This document shows, piece by piece, positions 21,622-33,560 of a stretch of DNA of 64,000 nucleotides (positions are counted from its first letter, which is position 1; each line of letters begins with the position of its first letter). The position numbers and the translations under genes are program-made. This stretch comes from Phaeodactylum tricornutum CCAP 1055/1 (Eukaryota > Bacillariophyta > Bacillariophyceae > Surirellales > Neidiaceae). The notes under the pieces are model-generated. The model was not told where the DNA came from. It saw only the letters and a list, made by a program, of their open reading frames with translations, and ran no database searches. Where the stretch lies: the NCBI RefSeq assembly GCF_000150955.2, contig NC_011686.1, positions 434,001 to 498,000 of the forward strand, read 5' to 3'.

Positions 21622-22851
21622 ATGGGCTCGGCTTTGTGGCCGCATGAATGGCAAGATGACCTGCGTGAGCCACTGTTTACGTTTCAGTATGAGAGAACCG
21701 AATATGGGTTCTTCTTTTTCAATGTCCTTATGTGGATCGAAATCCTGACATTCCTTGTTATTGAAGCGTGCTGTGCTGGGCTCCTAGCAGTCGCTATTTA
21801 CTATTCCGTACTGCGCCACCAGAGATCAACCTTGGCTTATGTGATATCTTTTGGAGCCTTTCTCCCGTTGTGTGTATTGACCCCTTCACCTCTCCTGGAT
21901 CGCGCTGGAGTTGAGAATATTTTTATGCGATTTTGTCTCGGAGGTATCGTGCCGACAACCTCAATCTTTCGCATCACTGAGGCTGCATTTGGATTTACAC
22001 CATACTGGGCCAAGCAGTCACTGGGCCAGTTTGCCTTGTACTTGAGTTCTCCGATCTTGCTGCAACGCGATCCTAAGTTGGATAAATTCTCGCCTTGTTC
22101 TCTTTCCTATCTTGGCAAACGTCTGATTAAGTTCCTGACTCTCCTATTTGTGACCGGGCTGTATCAGTCTCTTTTCTTCTTGCTACCAAGAGTGTTTCCG
22201 AAAATTGGAAGCCCAGAGGGAGAGACTGACAGTGAGTATGCCTACTATTCACTCGCAGAAGCTAAATCACCTACTCGATGGTCCAAGAGTCTGTACTTTG
22301 GGATTCTTTTTCAGCTTTATCTTTCAGTGTATGGTGAAGGTCTCATGCTTTTTACATCCCTGGGTTCGGGTAAGCAGACACAGCCTGTTATGGAAAATCC
22401 GATGTTTGAATCCACAAGTGCATCCGACTTCTGGGGTCGACGCTGGAACTTGATCGTGCACAACTGCCTTAAAAGCGGTGTGTTCAAGCCAGTGCGTTAC
22501 CTCGGAGGTGGAAAAGGTATTGCAGTGCTAGCATCGTTCATGGCCAGCGGATTGTTTCATGAGTGGATTCTGCAAACAATTTCCGGAGATGAGCGAGTAA
22601 CTCCCTGGGCAACGACTGGCTTCTTCGTCTGGCAGGCCATGCTCGTCAGTATCGAGGATATGCTCGGAAAGAACGAAGCTTTGCTTACATGTGGAACTTC
22701 AATTCCCCGACCTTTCCGAACGGCATGTGTTGTCCTTTGTGGTATTCCTTTGGCACACTGGTTCTTGGGATTTTATGTGCAATCCAAGTTTTTCGTCGTC
22801 GGAGGAACTTCACTTCCTATGATACTGCCAGTCGCGGATACCTCGGTATAG
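21622..22851 (+). CDS. Plant-type wax synthase-like acyltransferase
   Basis: This encodes 409 residues in one exon, with about seven to eight hydrophobic segments. The sequence SASDFWGRRWNLIVHNCLK with FKPVR, then MASGLFHEWI, matches the membrane-bound O-acyltransferase subgroup of plant wax synthases (DFWGRRWN and the catalytic-type His in SGxxHE). These enzymes join a fatty acyl-CoA to a long-chain alcohol, or in relatives to diacylglycerol, in the ER membrane. The actual acceptor in a diatom is unknown, and triacylglycerol or sterol ester formation is possible. Start MGSALWPHEWQDDL is the first ATG. Confidence 0.85.
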   Translation: MGSALWPHEWQDDLREPLFTFQYERTEYGFFFFNVLMWIEILTFLVIEACCAGLLAVAIYYSVLRHQRSTLAYVISFGAFLPLCVLTPSPLLDRAGVENIFMRFCLGGIVPTTSIFRITEAAFGFTPYWAKQSLGQFALYLSSPILLQRDPKLDKFSPCSLSYLGKRLIKFLTLLFVTGLYQSLFFLLPRVFPKIGSPEGETDSEYAYYSLAEAKSPTRWSKSLYFGILFQLYLSVYGEGLMLFTSLGSGKQTQPVMENPMFESTSASDFWGRRWNLIVHNCLKSGVFKPVRYLGGGKGIAVLASFMASGLFHEWILQTISGDERVTPWATTGFFVWQAMLVSIEDMLGKNEALLTCGTSIPRPFRTACVVLCGIPLAHWFLGFYVQSKFFVVGGTSLPMILPVADTSV

Positions 22852-23340
22852 CAACAGCCAGCAACCTACCCCGAAAAATTGCAACTTGGAGGAAGGTCAC
22901 CTTGCTAATGCTTGCTAGGGACTTTCCTTACTTATAGTTTAGCTAGTTAATCGCTGCGATGCTAGCTCCCGATATCCATACATCTTTCTCAAGATCACTT
23001 TATCACAATCGCACATGCTGTGAATTGCTTCCGATAGTAAAGTGACTTATTAGTAAGTCATATGCACTGTACTTTCTGATGGAACCTGCGCAATATGGTG
23101 CGCCTTACTGTCGACACTTGCGTGAATCCGAAAACGAGGTTTCTGTCGGTATGGACGCTTTGCTACTGATCCATAGCCCGGCCATTACTTGATTAAGGGA
23201 GATCCAAGATTCTGCGCTCTATGAATAACAATACATCCGGAGCTTTGGTGAAGCACTGGTGACAATTTAGCTCACAAAAGTAAAAGGAGCACTAGATGGA
23301 TTCCGCGTTTTCAAGTAGACTCCTTCCCTTCTTACTGAAA
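22852..23340. other. Convergent intergenic region
   Basis: 490 bp between two gene ends. Nothing distinctive is seen. Confidence 0.5.
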
Positions 23341-24432
23341 TCAAGACTCGACGACAGACAGCTCCTGCAACCGCCGGTACGCGTATAAGGTGCACCACGC
23401 ATCCAATGCTGCGTACTGTTTCTCTTCAAAAGTCAACTCGTCGATGGATTTCAACGGTGGTGCCTTCCCTTGCTCGATTAGGGCGAAGCGACCGACTTTG
23501 GTAAAACGTCCCTGACCTTTGGGTTTGCGAATAAGGACGTCAAGTTCTGGCATAACCATGGTCACGATTCGTGACAGTCCACGAGCCACCGTAACAGGTC
23601 CACAAACTTTAGCCGCGAGAGCCTCCAGATCGATAATGGGACCGCTTGTAAAGTCCACATCTTGTTTCACACTCAATCCCAAGCACGTCTTGTCGTTTTG
23701 GGAGCAGCTGTCACAAAAGACTTTCACAATCGACTCGTCGGCAAGGAGACGTGCGACGTTCTTGGATATGGAGTGACCGGGAACTTCCAGTATTGTGTAG
23801 TTTTCTGTGGACACTTGCAATAGTATAGGGGGTGCTCTCTGGTTTCCCTCGGTGTCGATCCCTACTATTTCCGGTTTATGGTTCCAAAAGTTCTCCCATG
23901 CTTCTTCATTCGACACGAGGATTAAAATTTGCTTCGGAAACACGTTGACGAGCTCTTTCACAGGTATGGCTTCATTAATATTAATTTCGTTGCGCAGGCC
24001 TTTAATAGCAGCCGCGGCAGCAGACGCAGTACCTCGTTTAACACCTGCTTTCGTTTCGGCTGGGCTCCTGTTGTTGACCGAACAAAAGCGCCGTGTGTCG
24101 TTGATCCCCACAGTAATATCTGCGTACCAGAAACTTCCATCCGTTGTAGTACCATACGTTGCACTCCAACCATACTTTTGAAGGATCTTTTGATTCAATT
24201 CCTGCGTTGCATTCCCCATGGTCTCTCGATTGTTACAGATACAACCGAGTCTGTTGGCGAGGTACTTCACTCTAAAGTAGGGCCGCCCTCTGTGAATCGT
24301 CGCCCGCCGTCTAAAACAGGTCTTACATTTTGGTCCTTGGGACATTGACGTGTGAAATTGACAAATCCTATCCTTTATTAAATAAATGCCGGAGGTCGAA
24401 AAATTTAGAATCAACCTTTGTTGAAACGACAT
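23341..24432 (-). CDS. 3'-5' exonuclease (DEDDy) with dsRBD-like domain
   Basis: This encodes 363 residues from the ATG at 24432; a second ATG at 24345 gives a shorter form. Residues 1-30 are basic and hydrophobic, possibly a mitochondrial presequence. Next is a Cys cluster (PKCKTC, then GCICNN) that may bind zinc. Residues about 74-148 resemble a double-stranded RNA-binding domain: ATQELNQKILQKYGW, a middle strand FWYADITV, and the C-terminal helix KAGVKRGTASAAAAAIKGL. The C-terminal half is a WRN/RRP6-like exonuclease: IDTEGN (Exo I), FCDSCSQND (Exo II) and QYAALDAWC (Exo III, Y-x3-D). Such fusions suggest trimming of structured or double-stranded RNA. The dsRBD call is moderate, the exonuclease strong. 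Confidence 0.82.
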   Translation of the reverse strand: MSFQQRLILNFSTSGIYLIKDRICQFHTSMSQGPKCKTCFRRRATIHRGRPYFRVKYLANRLGCICNNRETMGNATQELNQKILQKYGWSATYGTTTDGSFWYADITVGINDTRRFCSVNNRSPAETKAGVKRGTASAAAAAIKGLRNEININEAIPVKELVNVFPKQILILVSNEEAWENFWNHKPEIVGIDTEGNQRAPPILLQVSTENYTILEVPGHSISKNVARLLADESIVKVFCDSCSQNDKTCLGLSVKQDVDFTSGPIIDLEALAAKVCGPVTVARGLSRIVTMVMPELDVLIRKPKGQGRFTKVGRFALIEQGKAPPLKSIDELTFEEKQYAALDAWCTLYAYRRLQELSVVES

Positions 24433-24624
24433 CAAATTCACGATTCCTTGAAATCGCTATGTGGTCACGTCAATCGCGATTTTGGTATGGTATGGTGAAA
24501 CTTTCGCCGGGCTGACTGACTGCGAGCCAGAATCTCGTCAAATTTCGTATCCAGAGGGCCATTGTATTAACAGTCAGCAATTGAAGTCTATCTGGTACAT
24601 CGATAGACTTTGTATACATTTAGA
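24433..24624. promoter_or_regulatory. Very short divergent promoter region
   Basis: Only 192 bp separate the starts of two outward-reading genes, so both core promoters must lie here. No specific element is recognised. Confidence 0.4.
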
Positions 24625-27600
24625 ATGGTGGGTTTACGTTTCAAGCGTAGTGTAGGTCCGGCGGCAGATGTGAAGGAGCTTCAGTTCGTGATTGCCCTGC
24701 ACCAGACGTGTGCGCCGGATACAAGGGAGAACGCGGCGGTCGGTTCGGTGGACATTGCGCGTTTGTTGGCCTCGCGGCATGGTTTACACATCACTTCCAC
24801 GCAAGCAGAGGATTTGGTTAGGTCTTTGGGCGGTGGAGATACAATCGGAAAAGCTCCCGAAAAGAAAAAGACACCGTCAGCGATAAGATTTGGATTGTTT
24901 TCAAAAAAGCAAGCGCTCTCGACGACGCAGGCCGATGGCGAAGTTCCAGCTTTGTCGGCCTCCCGATTGGGAGCTTTACTGCACCACAGCAGTACTCATT
25001 CTTCCATGGAGAACAATAATAATTCTCGATTGTTGGAATCAGCCAGTTTAGGATTACGTCAAAATGGGGGGCTGGAAACGAATAGTTCATTACTTTCTGA
25101 GGCAAAAGAGGAATTGGCCGATCCGTCACAGTATACAGAAGAAATAGACGAACTTGACGATCGCGATGAGACGGAAGAAGAAGCGGTAGTAGTGGAGGAC
25201 ACTTTCACAAATGATATGTTTTCTGAACAGTATTTGGACATGGTTCAGCTTCTGTCCACCTTGCTCATTCCAACTTTTGCTCGGGCCGTCCGTGAGTACA
25301 AGGTGGGCGTTGATATCCTCCCGCCCATCCCGGAGCCTAAAACAAACTCGTGGTTCTCTCCATTTTCGCGACTTGTGTGGCAGCTGCGTACCATGCTGCT
25401 TCATCGTGAGCAAACTGTTCTTGACAGCTTGCGCGCCTCTTCGGATGGAAGCCTTTTGCAACAAATTTTGCAAATCATGGTAACGAAGACTGGCGAGAGT
25501 GAGCCCACAGTAGATGAAGACTTCGTCCGCCGACTGCTGGTACGATACGGTGAATCTGAAAGAGCCGAGAATATCAAGCTTGTCCAGCAAATGGTAGAGA
25601 TGGCATCGTCGCCGTCGGGGCTTTTCGACGAAGAAGCTCTCGCCAATGCCGTGGCATCCGATCTTACACAATGGGATGTACCCAGTGAAGGACGACTGTC
25701 CAGTATGTTTTATGATATCTTCTATGAATCAAACCCACATGATGTAAAGAACCTGGAGGCGGATGATTTGATGTCAGGCGCTGACGAAGAGGCGGCAGAA
25801 AAAAAGGAACCTACCAAGTGTGCTCATGCCTGTTGCAAGTGTTTCTCTTGTGTTTTTGGACGTTGTCGCGCAAGCCCGCTCTTCAAGGCGGAGCTCTTCA
25901 ACATTGACATGGTCGTCGATTGCCATTCCTCAGCGTCCACAGTAGCATTGATTTGGGTGTTTTATATCATGAGGTACGTAGTGGATCTTTTGCCGTTTCC
26001 CGTTTAGTGCAAGTCGAGACGCTGACAGTGCGTTTGTTTTCTCTGATCGTTAGTTCTGGAGTATAGTAAGTTGACTTTCTTTTGCCATCCATATTGACAA
26101 TGTTCCGACCTCAATCTTCAAATGCACGTGACAGTGGTACTGCAATCCTAGCTCAACCCGACATCAAAAACAATTGTAATTTGGAAGAATTTTGGTGCAA
26201 AATATTCCAAACAGTCTTCTCTTGGTACGTATCTAACCATTTAACCTGAGTGAACGCTTTGTGCGTTGCCCATATCTTAACTTTGTTATTCCTTGATTGC
26301 AGGGTGGTGGTATGTGTAATCAATATGCTTCGAAGACTTTTGCTTCCGCTTTTTGCTAATCCCTTTTCATTTCCAGTTGATGGTTGTTTTGTCGGCTTCG
26401 GGTGTTTTGGTCCTCATGCCGCTCAGTTCGGGAAATAACCCGTACCGCAGAAATCCTCGCAGGCAGCTATATGCTGTAGGAGCTGCTGTGGTGTACGCTG
26501 TGTGAGTCAATCCTTCGGAGCTCGCATCTTATAGACACAAGAGAGAAGCTAATACTTTTGCTGCATTTAGGGTACCCTTTGTCCTCATGAATGTTTTCGT
26601 TGAAGAAACAAAAAATGACGAAGAGAGAGCAATTGACTCTGATGAGTTTCGCGTACTCCGAGAGTTCACAATGATTTTGGGCCTAATTTTGGCTGGCTTA
26701 TTTCTTATTCAGATGTTCTTGTCTTCGCTCCGTCTGCGAAGAGGATTTTCTACACGTCGGGCTGGAGTTTTCGACCATATCACATCAACTTCGAACACTC
26801 GAGGCGAAGCTCGGCTTAAACACGCAGCGACACGAAAAACGAGAAAAATAATGGAAAATGCCATTTCTGTGCATCGTATAGATACAGAAGCTGCTCTACG
26901 GGGAACACGACAACAACTCCATAGACACCAGGCTGCGGTAGATACTTCAACGATGCGGAATTTTATTGTACACGGAGAACAGTACGAGCTCGCTGGAGGA
27001 ACGATGTGGACTTGGTTGCGCATTCTCGACGGCTCACTTTTCGATACGGAAGGGATTTGGCTAAATACCAGGCTAATAGTCTTGCAGATGGCGCAAGTTA
27101 TTGTTGCAGCAGTTTTTTCGTTTCTTTTGTTTCTCGGCGTTGGATTGCTAGCTGAATCAGCAGGCAATGCAAGGGACGACTTGAAACCGGGGTTTCCGAG
27201 CTGGGTCTCCGACATTGTCCCTACACCTCTCATGGTGCGCGTGTCGCTGTACCCCGCCACAATTGCCGCGATTGTAGTCATGGTTCTTCTCATCAGCCTT
27301 TACATTCCAAGGTGAGTGCATTTTCTTCGATAGATGCGTTGTTTCCTTTTCTCTACAGTAACCTAACAACACTGGGTTTCCAGTGCGGTTTCCACAATTC
27401 TGAAATACCGAAGTCAGTTTCTGCCTTCTCTAGGGTCTCCATATTTCGTCAAATACAGAGCTGCCGTCGATTACGTAAGTCAGATTTGAAAGACGTCGAG
27501 TCCCCTCTGTAACAAGCTACCAAGCTACTAATACCTCCTTCCCTGCTTTTGCGTATAGACCTATGTGAACACGGCAAACGCTATCTATGTAAGGAAATTT

Positions 27601-28588
27601 GCATTAATAGGCCTTTTGCTTGGGCCACTGTGCTCACCGAGTCCTTTCTGTCATTTTTCAACAATAGGGTATGATCGGTGCTGCTTCCTTGTATTGGTTG
27701 ATGGTCGGTTGGTTAATCTTCCTTTGCGTCTGGCCATTCTCGCAGGATCTGATGATCCAGATTCTAGCATGGTCTTTGGGGATGTAAGTGTTCACTCTCT
27801 ATACACATGCACCTTGTAAAACTTCTTTACTCACACTCGTTGAATTTTTCTAGAGGCGCAACAGTTATTTTGAAAATGGTCGGTACGACGCTTTGTCGAG
27901 CTTTGCAATATCGGTGTTTTTACAGGATCCATCCGCGGGCAGCGAGTTTCACATCGCTTCTCTTGGAGTGTTGGTATATTGGACTCGGCAGTTCGGTTTT
28001 GATCGGAAGGATCACTCAATTCCTGTTTGCGGCTGCCTTCTGGGTAAGTACTGCTCTGCAAATCTCAAACTTGCTATCCTGTTTTGAACGTTCCTAAAGC
28101 CGCATGCCATCAGGTTGGTCGGATTGATGTTCCCTTCCTTTCTGAAGATGTCTGCCTCTGTAAGTAGCCCTTTTGAGTCTTTTCCTCCGGTGTTCTTGTT
28201 TCTAATCCAATTTGATATTCCAGTGGGCTACAGCTTTGATTACGTCCCGACACACTTTGCAAAGGATCTCTTGGTCCATGAAGCTCACCGACACCCGTAC
28301 ATCGAAAGGCTAGCTCAAATCTATCTTATGAAGTTGCGTCACAAAGCCTTTGTGAGCGACGCTGGAGCTGCTTGGCGACAATTGATTGTTGTCACTTTAT
28401 TTCCTTGGCTCACCAAATATCGATTGTTCAACGAAGAACGCGTCACGCAACCTCTGCAAATCTTGAAAGAGCGACAGCACGAAGAAGGGAACGGGGAGGA
28501 AGTTAACACTGGAGATCCAGGCGGGAAACTTCTCTTGACAGAAACGAAAGTTGTTGCAACAGAGCCAAACACGTTGCGGACTTCGTAG
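24625..28588 (+). CDS. Large polytopic membrane protein, 12 exons
   Basis: I build 1053 residues from exons 24625-25973, 26054-26065, 26135-26224, 26303-26309, 26377-26501, 26571-27311, 27384-27474, 27559-27588, 27668-27783, 27854-28043, 28114-28159 and 28224-28588. Every junction is GT-AG and keeps frame. The first 400 residues are cytosolic-looking, with an acidic stretch and a Cys cluster (CAHACCKCFSC) before the first helix. About nine hydrophobic segments follow. Near the end, GRIDVPFLSEDV, VPTHFAKDLLVHEAHRHPY and IERLAQIYLMKLRH look strongly constrained. I do not recognise the family; it reads as a lineage-conserved transporter or channel-like protein. The 12-nt and 7-nt exons are unusual: skipping the 12-nt one keeps frame, while the 7-nt one seems required. 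Confidence 0.75.
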
Positions 28589-29074
28589 GTGAAGGTGTGC
28601 CGACTGCTTTCCGTCCTGTATTGACTACAGTCGATCAATTTGTTAGCGCGTGGCATAGCGATTCCTATATTTTGCTCCTTGCACACTAATGTAGCATATT
28701 AGTGGGTCACCGAAAACTAAGTTTAAGGTAATACGTAGTATGAACTTGAATCGAATTGACTGACAGAGATGGATCTCTCACAATCAGTTTCTCATTCCCG
28801 CTGAGGAGCTACAATCACTGGTCAACCGACAAACTGGCATTTTCATAACTATATTATAAAGCAAAAAACCATGAATACAAAATTCTATGGGGTTTGTCGC
28901 GACTGTGAGATTTACATATAAATAGAACTCTCTCCTGAAAAAGGCTTGTCGTGGTTTCACCGCTCACGCTGGATTGCATGCAATCCCCACGAATTGAATT
29001 TCGCGGCAGTCAATCTTTTCCCAGGGAGGCTGCATTTTACTCTGAAGTATTCCTGTAATTGACTGAAAGCTAGA
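28589..29074. other. Intergenic region
   Basis: 490 bp. An imperfect inverted repeat around GACAGAGAT and ATCTCTCAC lies near 28760-28785. No gene. Confidence 0.4.
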
Positions 29075-30583
29075 ATGGCTGGAAACGATGGATTGATTAA
29101 GAGCTTCGGTGAAGGGTGCCAATTGTGGTCAGCGACTTTGCAACAAACGCAGCCAGCTTCGGATGTGATTTCCGATAAGGTGGTAAGTTATACTCACCAT
29201 GCCCGATGCATCCCTCTTGCTTCAAACCAGACTAACTCTAGTTTATGTGGCAACATCTTTAACGTAAACCAGGTTCTGCTCTATTTTTCGGCACATTGGT
29301 GTGGACGTAAGTGAGAAACAATTCTCAATGGGATCGACATTTGAAGTAAACAATTCATCTGCGAGAAAAGCAATATTCTCAGCCATTTTCCTTCTCCAAT
29401 TCAGCTTGCCGCCGATTCACTCCCGCTTTGGCTTCGCTTTATAAATCACTAAAGGCTCGAAACGAAGATTTTGAAGTTGTCTTCTGCTCGATGGATCGCA
29501 CGGCGGCTGAATACAGGTCGTATACGGATGAAATGCCTTGGTGGAGTTTGCCGCATAAATCACCCGCTTTAGGAAAGTTGGCAAACTTGTATGGAGCCGT
29601 CGGAATTCCTCATCTAGTGGTTCTGGAGAAAGATGGTAGCGTCCTGCATTCGGACGGTATTGGAGAAGTGTCGGTGGATCCTGAGGGGAAGAACTTCCCT
29701 TGGCGGCCAAAGAAGCTTGTGGAGCTATTGCCAGCAAGCTACATTGGTCAAGACAAAAGTGAGCACTCCATATCAGACTTGAACGATAAATACTTGATGC
29801 TATATTTTAGCGCTCACTGGTGCCCTCCGTGTAAGCAATTTACGCCTAAGCTGAGCCAAGCATATACTGCTTTGAAAGAGCATCGAGATAATTTTGAGGT
29901 GAGAGACGCTTGTCGAAAGCATCCTCCTTTTTCGCTTCCGTCTAACTTTATCCCTCGTTTGAAAACGATAGCTGCTATTCGTTAGCTCCGATCACGACCA
30001 GAGTTCGTTTGACGAGTATTTTGCGGAAATGACCTTTGGTGCGATACCCTTTGCTGCGCGTGAAGCAAAAGCTGCAATTTCTTCCAAGCTGCAAGTGCGT
30101 GGCATCCCTACGCTCATGATTTTTGGTCCGTGTCCTGCAGATGGAGGGGACCGTCCTTTGATCAACGGATACATTCGTGGGGTGATCGAGCAAGGAGACT
30201 ACATTTCCGAATTTCCATACGTCCCTAAAGCCTACGGAGACTTGAATAAGACTACGGACAATATTAACAATTACAAGTGCGTGATCGTGTTTCACGAAGC
30301 CGGAGATGATGAGGAGCATGGGGAAATACAAGAAGCGTTGAAGGGGGCATCGGATGCGTACGTCGGCAGAGGTGAACTCAAGTTTTACTGGGCATTCGCG
30401 ATCACCGGATTGTCCAAAACGGTTCGGGAGGCACTCGAAATAGGTCCAATCGGAGATGCCCCTGTTATGATCGTTCTTGACATTCCTAATCAGGGGTCCT
30501 TTTACGTAAGTGAAGCTCCCGAAATCACCACAACAAATATACTTCGTTTCGTACAATACCCTGGGGAACGAAAGCAGTTATAG
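29075..30583 (+). CDS. Nucleoredoxin-like protein with tandem thioredoxin folds
   Basis: Exons are 29075-29182, 29273-29306, 29405-29898 and 29972-30583, giving 415 residues. The first active site, FSAHWCGPCRRFTP, is assembled across the second intron, which splits the CGPC motif. The second is FSAHWCPPCKQFTP. After the third intron, LLFVSSDHDQSSFDEYF continues the typical nucleoredoxin repeat, and a third thioredoxin-like part (VRGIPTLMIFG) lacks the CxxC. The protein should act as a dithiol oxidoreductase in cytosol or nucleus, since no targeting signal is present. Plant nucleoredoxins protect antioxidant enzymes, and that role here is inference. Intron phases and the WCxxC pairs make the model secure. 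Confidence 0.92.
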
Positions 30584-31245
30584 AATAATTGTCAGCTTGA
30601 CGCCAACCGCACGGGACCCAATAAACGCTACTAGCTAGGAGTGAACCATTCCTTCATATTGGGCATGATTACTGGTAAAAACGGAGCCGTTAGGTTTTTC
30701 AGTGGAACGCATGGTGTACAGACACACGCTATGCCTTAACGTTGCCGTCATCGGGGAGAATTTGTGTTTCAGAGGAGTCTTCCCACGAGTAGATCGGGAA
30801 GCGAACCCGGACCTTCATACCGATTTCAGAACGACGAATACCATTGGCTAAAAGGGTTGAAGATGGGAGCGAAAGGGAGCGGGATTATTCAACAATCGCC
30901 TAATTGACGATCTCTTAACAATTTCCGGACAATAAATGACCTTCAATCATATGTACAAATTTTTTTGTTAAAAGGGACAATTCAAGTTCAACCTCACCAA
31001 AAATGTCGCAATAGGGCGAGATCTTGATTATTCGCAAGAAAAGGAACATTTGGCAAGATCCTCTGCTTGGAGTAGCCGCAGCCTCCGCATGCCGTTTCAC
31101 GGTGAATCAATCCTCTTTGGCGGATTCTTTCGTTCTCTCACAGTCAAGCCACGAGAAAATACCGTCCACAACACAACACACACACACACTTAGTCGTGTC
31201 CACGAGCGCATACTCGACCTTTGCTTCTTGTTTGTTTCCTTCACC
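30584..31245. other. Intergenic region and 5' leader
   Basis: 660 bp without a gene. A CA-rich repeat (about 31167-31188) sits in the leader of the next gene. Confidence 0.5.
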
Positions 31246-32973
31246 ATGACTACGACTGCTCCAAAGTCTTCCGATGACCTCGCGGCTGAGCGCCAGAAGG
31301 CGCGGGACGAGCTGGATGCAATTCTCTCCAAATCCCGTCCGAAAAACTTGCAACAGGGCATGGGCCGCGGGGTCGGCAACATTGTCGCCGGTGCCGTCGG
31401 GGCAGCGGGAGTCGCCGTCATGATGCCGACGCTCGGACTCGCCACTGGTGCCAAACATGGTGGTATTCTGGGAGCCGTCGTTGGTGTTACCGGAGGCGCC
31501 GTAGTTGGAGTACTGGGTGCGGCGGCTATTGCCGTGGGAGGTACGTTGGGGAATCATCTGATAGGAGCAAGAGAATGATCATGTATTCTAACATTGTCAC
31601 AATCCTTTTTCCTTCTCGACGCAGGCGCCTTCTCCGGTGTTTCCCAAATCGTGCAGGGCGTTGCTGCCGTACCTCAGCAAATCATCGCTCCGAGACAGGG
31701 CAAATGGTGGAACGAAACCGAAGGTCGGTGGGTTCGTACGGACATGGCGGAAGAAACCAAAACATTGGAAAACACTCCCGCGGACGATAGTGATCTTTTG
31801 GGTGACGTCGTGAAGGAAGTAGAAAGTTCCAAAGACGATGAGCTCTCGGGGGACGTAGTGGACAAGTATTACTACGATATTTTGGAAGTAGCGCCGGACG
31901 CTGACGCGTCCGCCATCAAACGCAGTTACTATTTGCTGGCGCGCAAGTACCACCCCGACAAGTGCCCTAACGACGAAAAAGCTGCCAACAAGTTCAAAGA
32001 TGTGGCCGAGGCATATCAAGTTTTGAGTGATCCGGAATTGCGCGCCAAGTACAACAAGGATGGCAAGGACGGATTATCGGCCGACAAGACATCCGTGGCG
32101 GACGGCGGTGCGCCCAAGATCGATCCGGCGGTGCTATTCGCCTTTCTGTTTGGATCGGACAAGTTTACCAACTATGTTGGCCGCTTGGCATCGGCCACTT
32201 CGGCTGCGGTTGGTGATTCTCCCAAGATATCCGCCAAGGATGCGCGTACTCTGCAGAAGCGGCGTGTGACGCGACTAGCAATCGCGATGATTGCCAAAAT
32301 TGCACCGTACGTGGATGCTTGCGAAAGCAGCAGTGGTAGTACGGAGGCTCTAGAAGCCGAATGGACGACTGAAGCCAAAGAGCTGTCCGAAGCCAGTTAC
32401 GGACATCAGTTGGTGACAACTATTGGTCAAGTTTATAACATTATGGCAGTCATGTATGAAGGCTCTACGGAAAGTGGCCAAGGCTTACCCAAGATGAGTC
32501 AATGGGCTGCCGGGAAACGTGCGAAAATGAATAACTCCAAGGCAGCCAACAAGAATCAGATGGACACCATGAAAGCTGGGTTTGATATGGTCAAACTACA
32601 ATCTCAGCTTCAACAGAAAATGGCAAATGCGAAATCGGACGAAGAGAAGCAAGAGGTTGCCAAAGAAATGGAAGAGTCGTCGGTCGGTATTTTGTTGCGC
32701 GTGCTGTGGACTACAACAGTGGTAGATATCACCTCCACGTTGCATGAAATGTGCCACATGATCTTTTACGATCAGTCGGTCGAAGCCAAAACCCGAAAGC
32801 ATCGCGCAACGGCCGTTAAGAAGCTGGGTGAGATTTGGATGGAAATTCCCGAGCCGGAGAATGGGAAAAATGAGGAAGAAAAAGATGCGAAAGCGCTCTA
32901 CGAAGAGGCCACCTTCGCGGCGATGTTGGAAACTATCAAGCGCAAGGACGATGCTGCACATGGTGTGAGTTAA
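31246..32973 (+). CDS. DnaJ-X type J-protein, two exons
   Basis: Exons are 31246-31540 and 31625-32973 (intron 84 nt), giving 547 residues. The N-terminal part is a Gly/Ala/Val-rich segment (about 35-100, GAVGAAGVAVMMPTLGLATG) that could insert into or lie on a membrane. A KWWNETEGRWVRTDM stretch links to the J domain (about 205-270, KYYYDILEVAPDADASAIK, with HPD in KYHPDKC). The rest matches the DnaJ-X domain (about 290-530), with helical, charged sequence and KHRATAVKKLGEIWME. Yeast relatives (Caj1, Djp1) work in peroxisomal import and cytosolic folding. The Gly-rich membrane-like N-terminus is unlike those. Confidence 0.9.
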
Positions 32974-33560
32974 ACATCTTGTCCCTGACACAATTTCCTG
33001 TCACGTAAAATATGAGTTGTTTGTTTAATATCAAAATTTACTGTTATAAAATTTACTGTTAGTCTTTGCCCCCATACCATTCATCATCCACAGCAAGCCT
33101 TTTCTATTGCAAGCAAAAAGGTCACATGAGCTCACAGCGATCCGAGCAAAACCATGGCTTTGAAAAAATACGTTGTTGTTACTTACAGAGAGTATGAAAA
33201 GCTTCTATGTTCTAGCGATCGTTGGAGGCAATTCACTTTTTCTTTGCAAAGAAGGCTGAAACAAGTCCTTGCAGGATTTTTAAACTTGTGTTTTAGAAAG
33301 CTAGATCTAACATTGGTTTCTCTCCTTAGCTTATTCAGAATGAGTGTCAAGAGTTAGCGAGTCCCAGTTGTTGATTGGTATCCTTCCTGTTCTCTAGTGC
33401 TGGTTTCAGCCTCTTGAATGGGTCTCAGCCATACTCGACAATAGTGGACCTTACAGTTAGTCTTTAACATTTACATGCTATGTTTAACTCAAGGGAGCTA
33501 TTCCGCCGCCGACCGTGAGCTACGAAAAATAGATAGTGACTATAAAGCACCCGGGTGATT
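32974..33560. other. Convergent intergenic region
   Basis: 590 bp, AT-rich. TTTACTGTTAGTC (about 33052-33064) and CTTACAGTTAGTC (about 33450-33463) are two near-identical copies of the recurring motif, one near each gene end. Confidence 0.45.

Noticed and set aside
26250-26438. 62-residue ORF in the large membrane-protein gene
   Set aside because: It reads through an intron and out of frame with the flanking helices.
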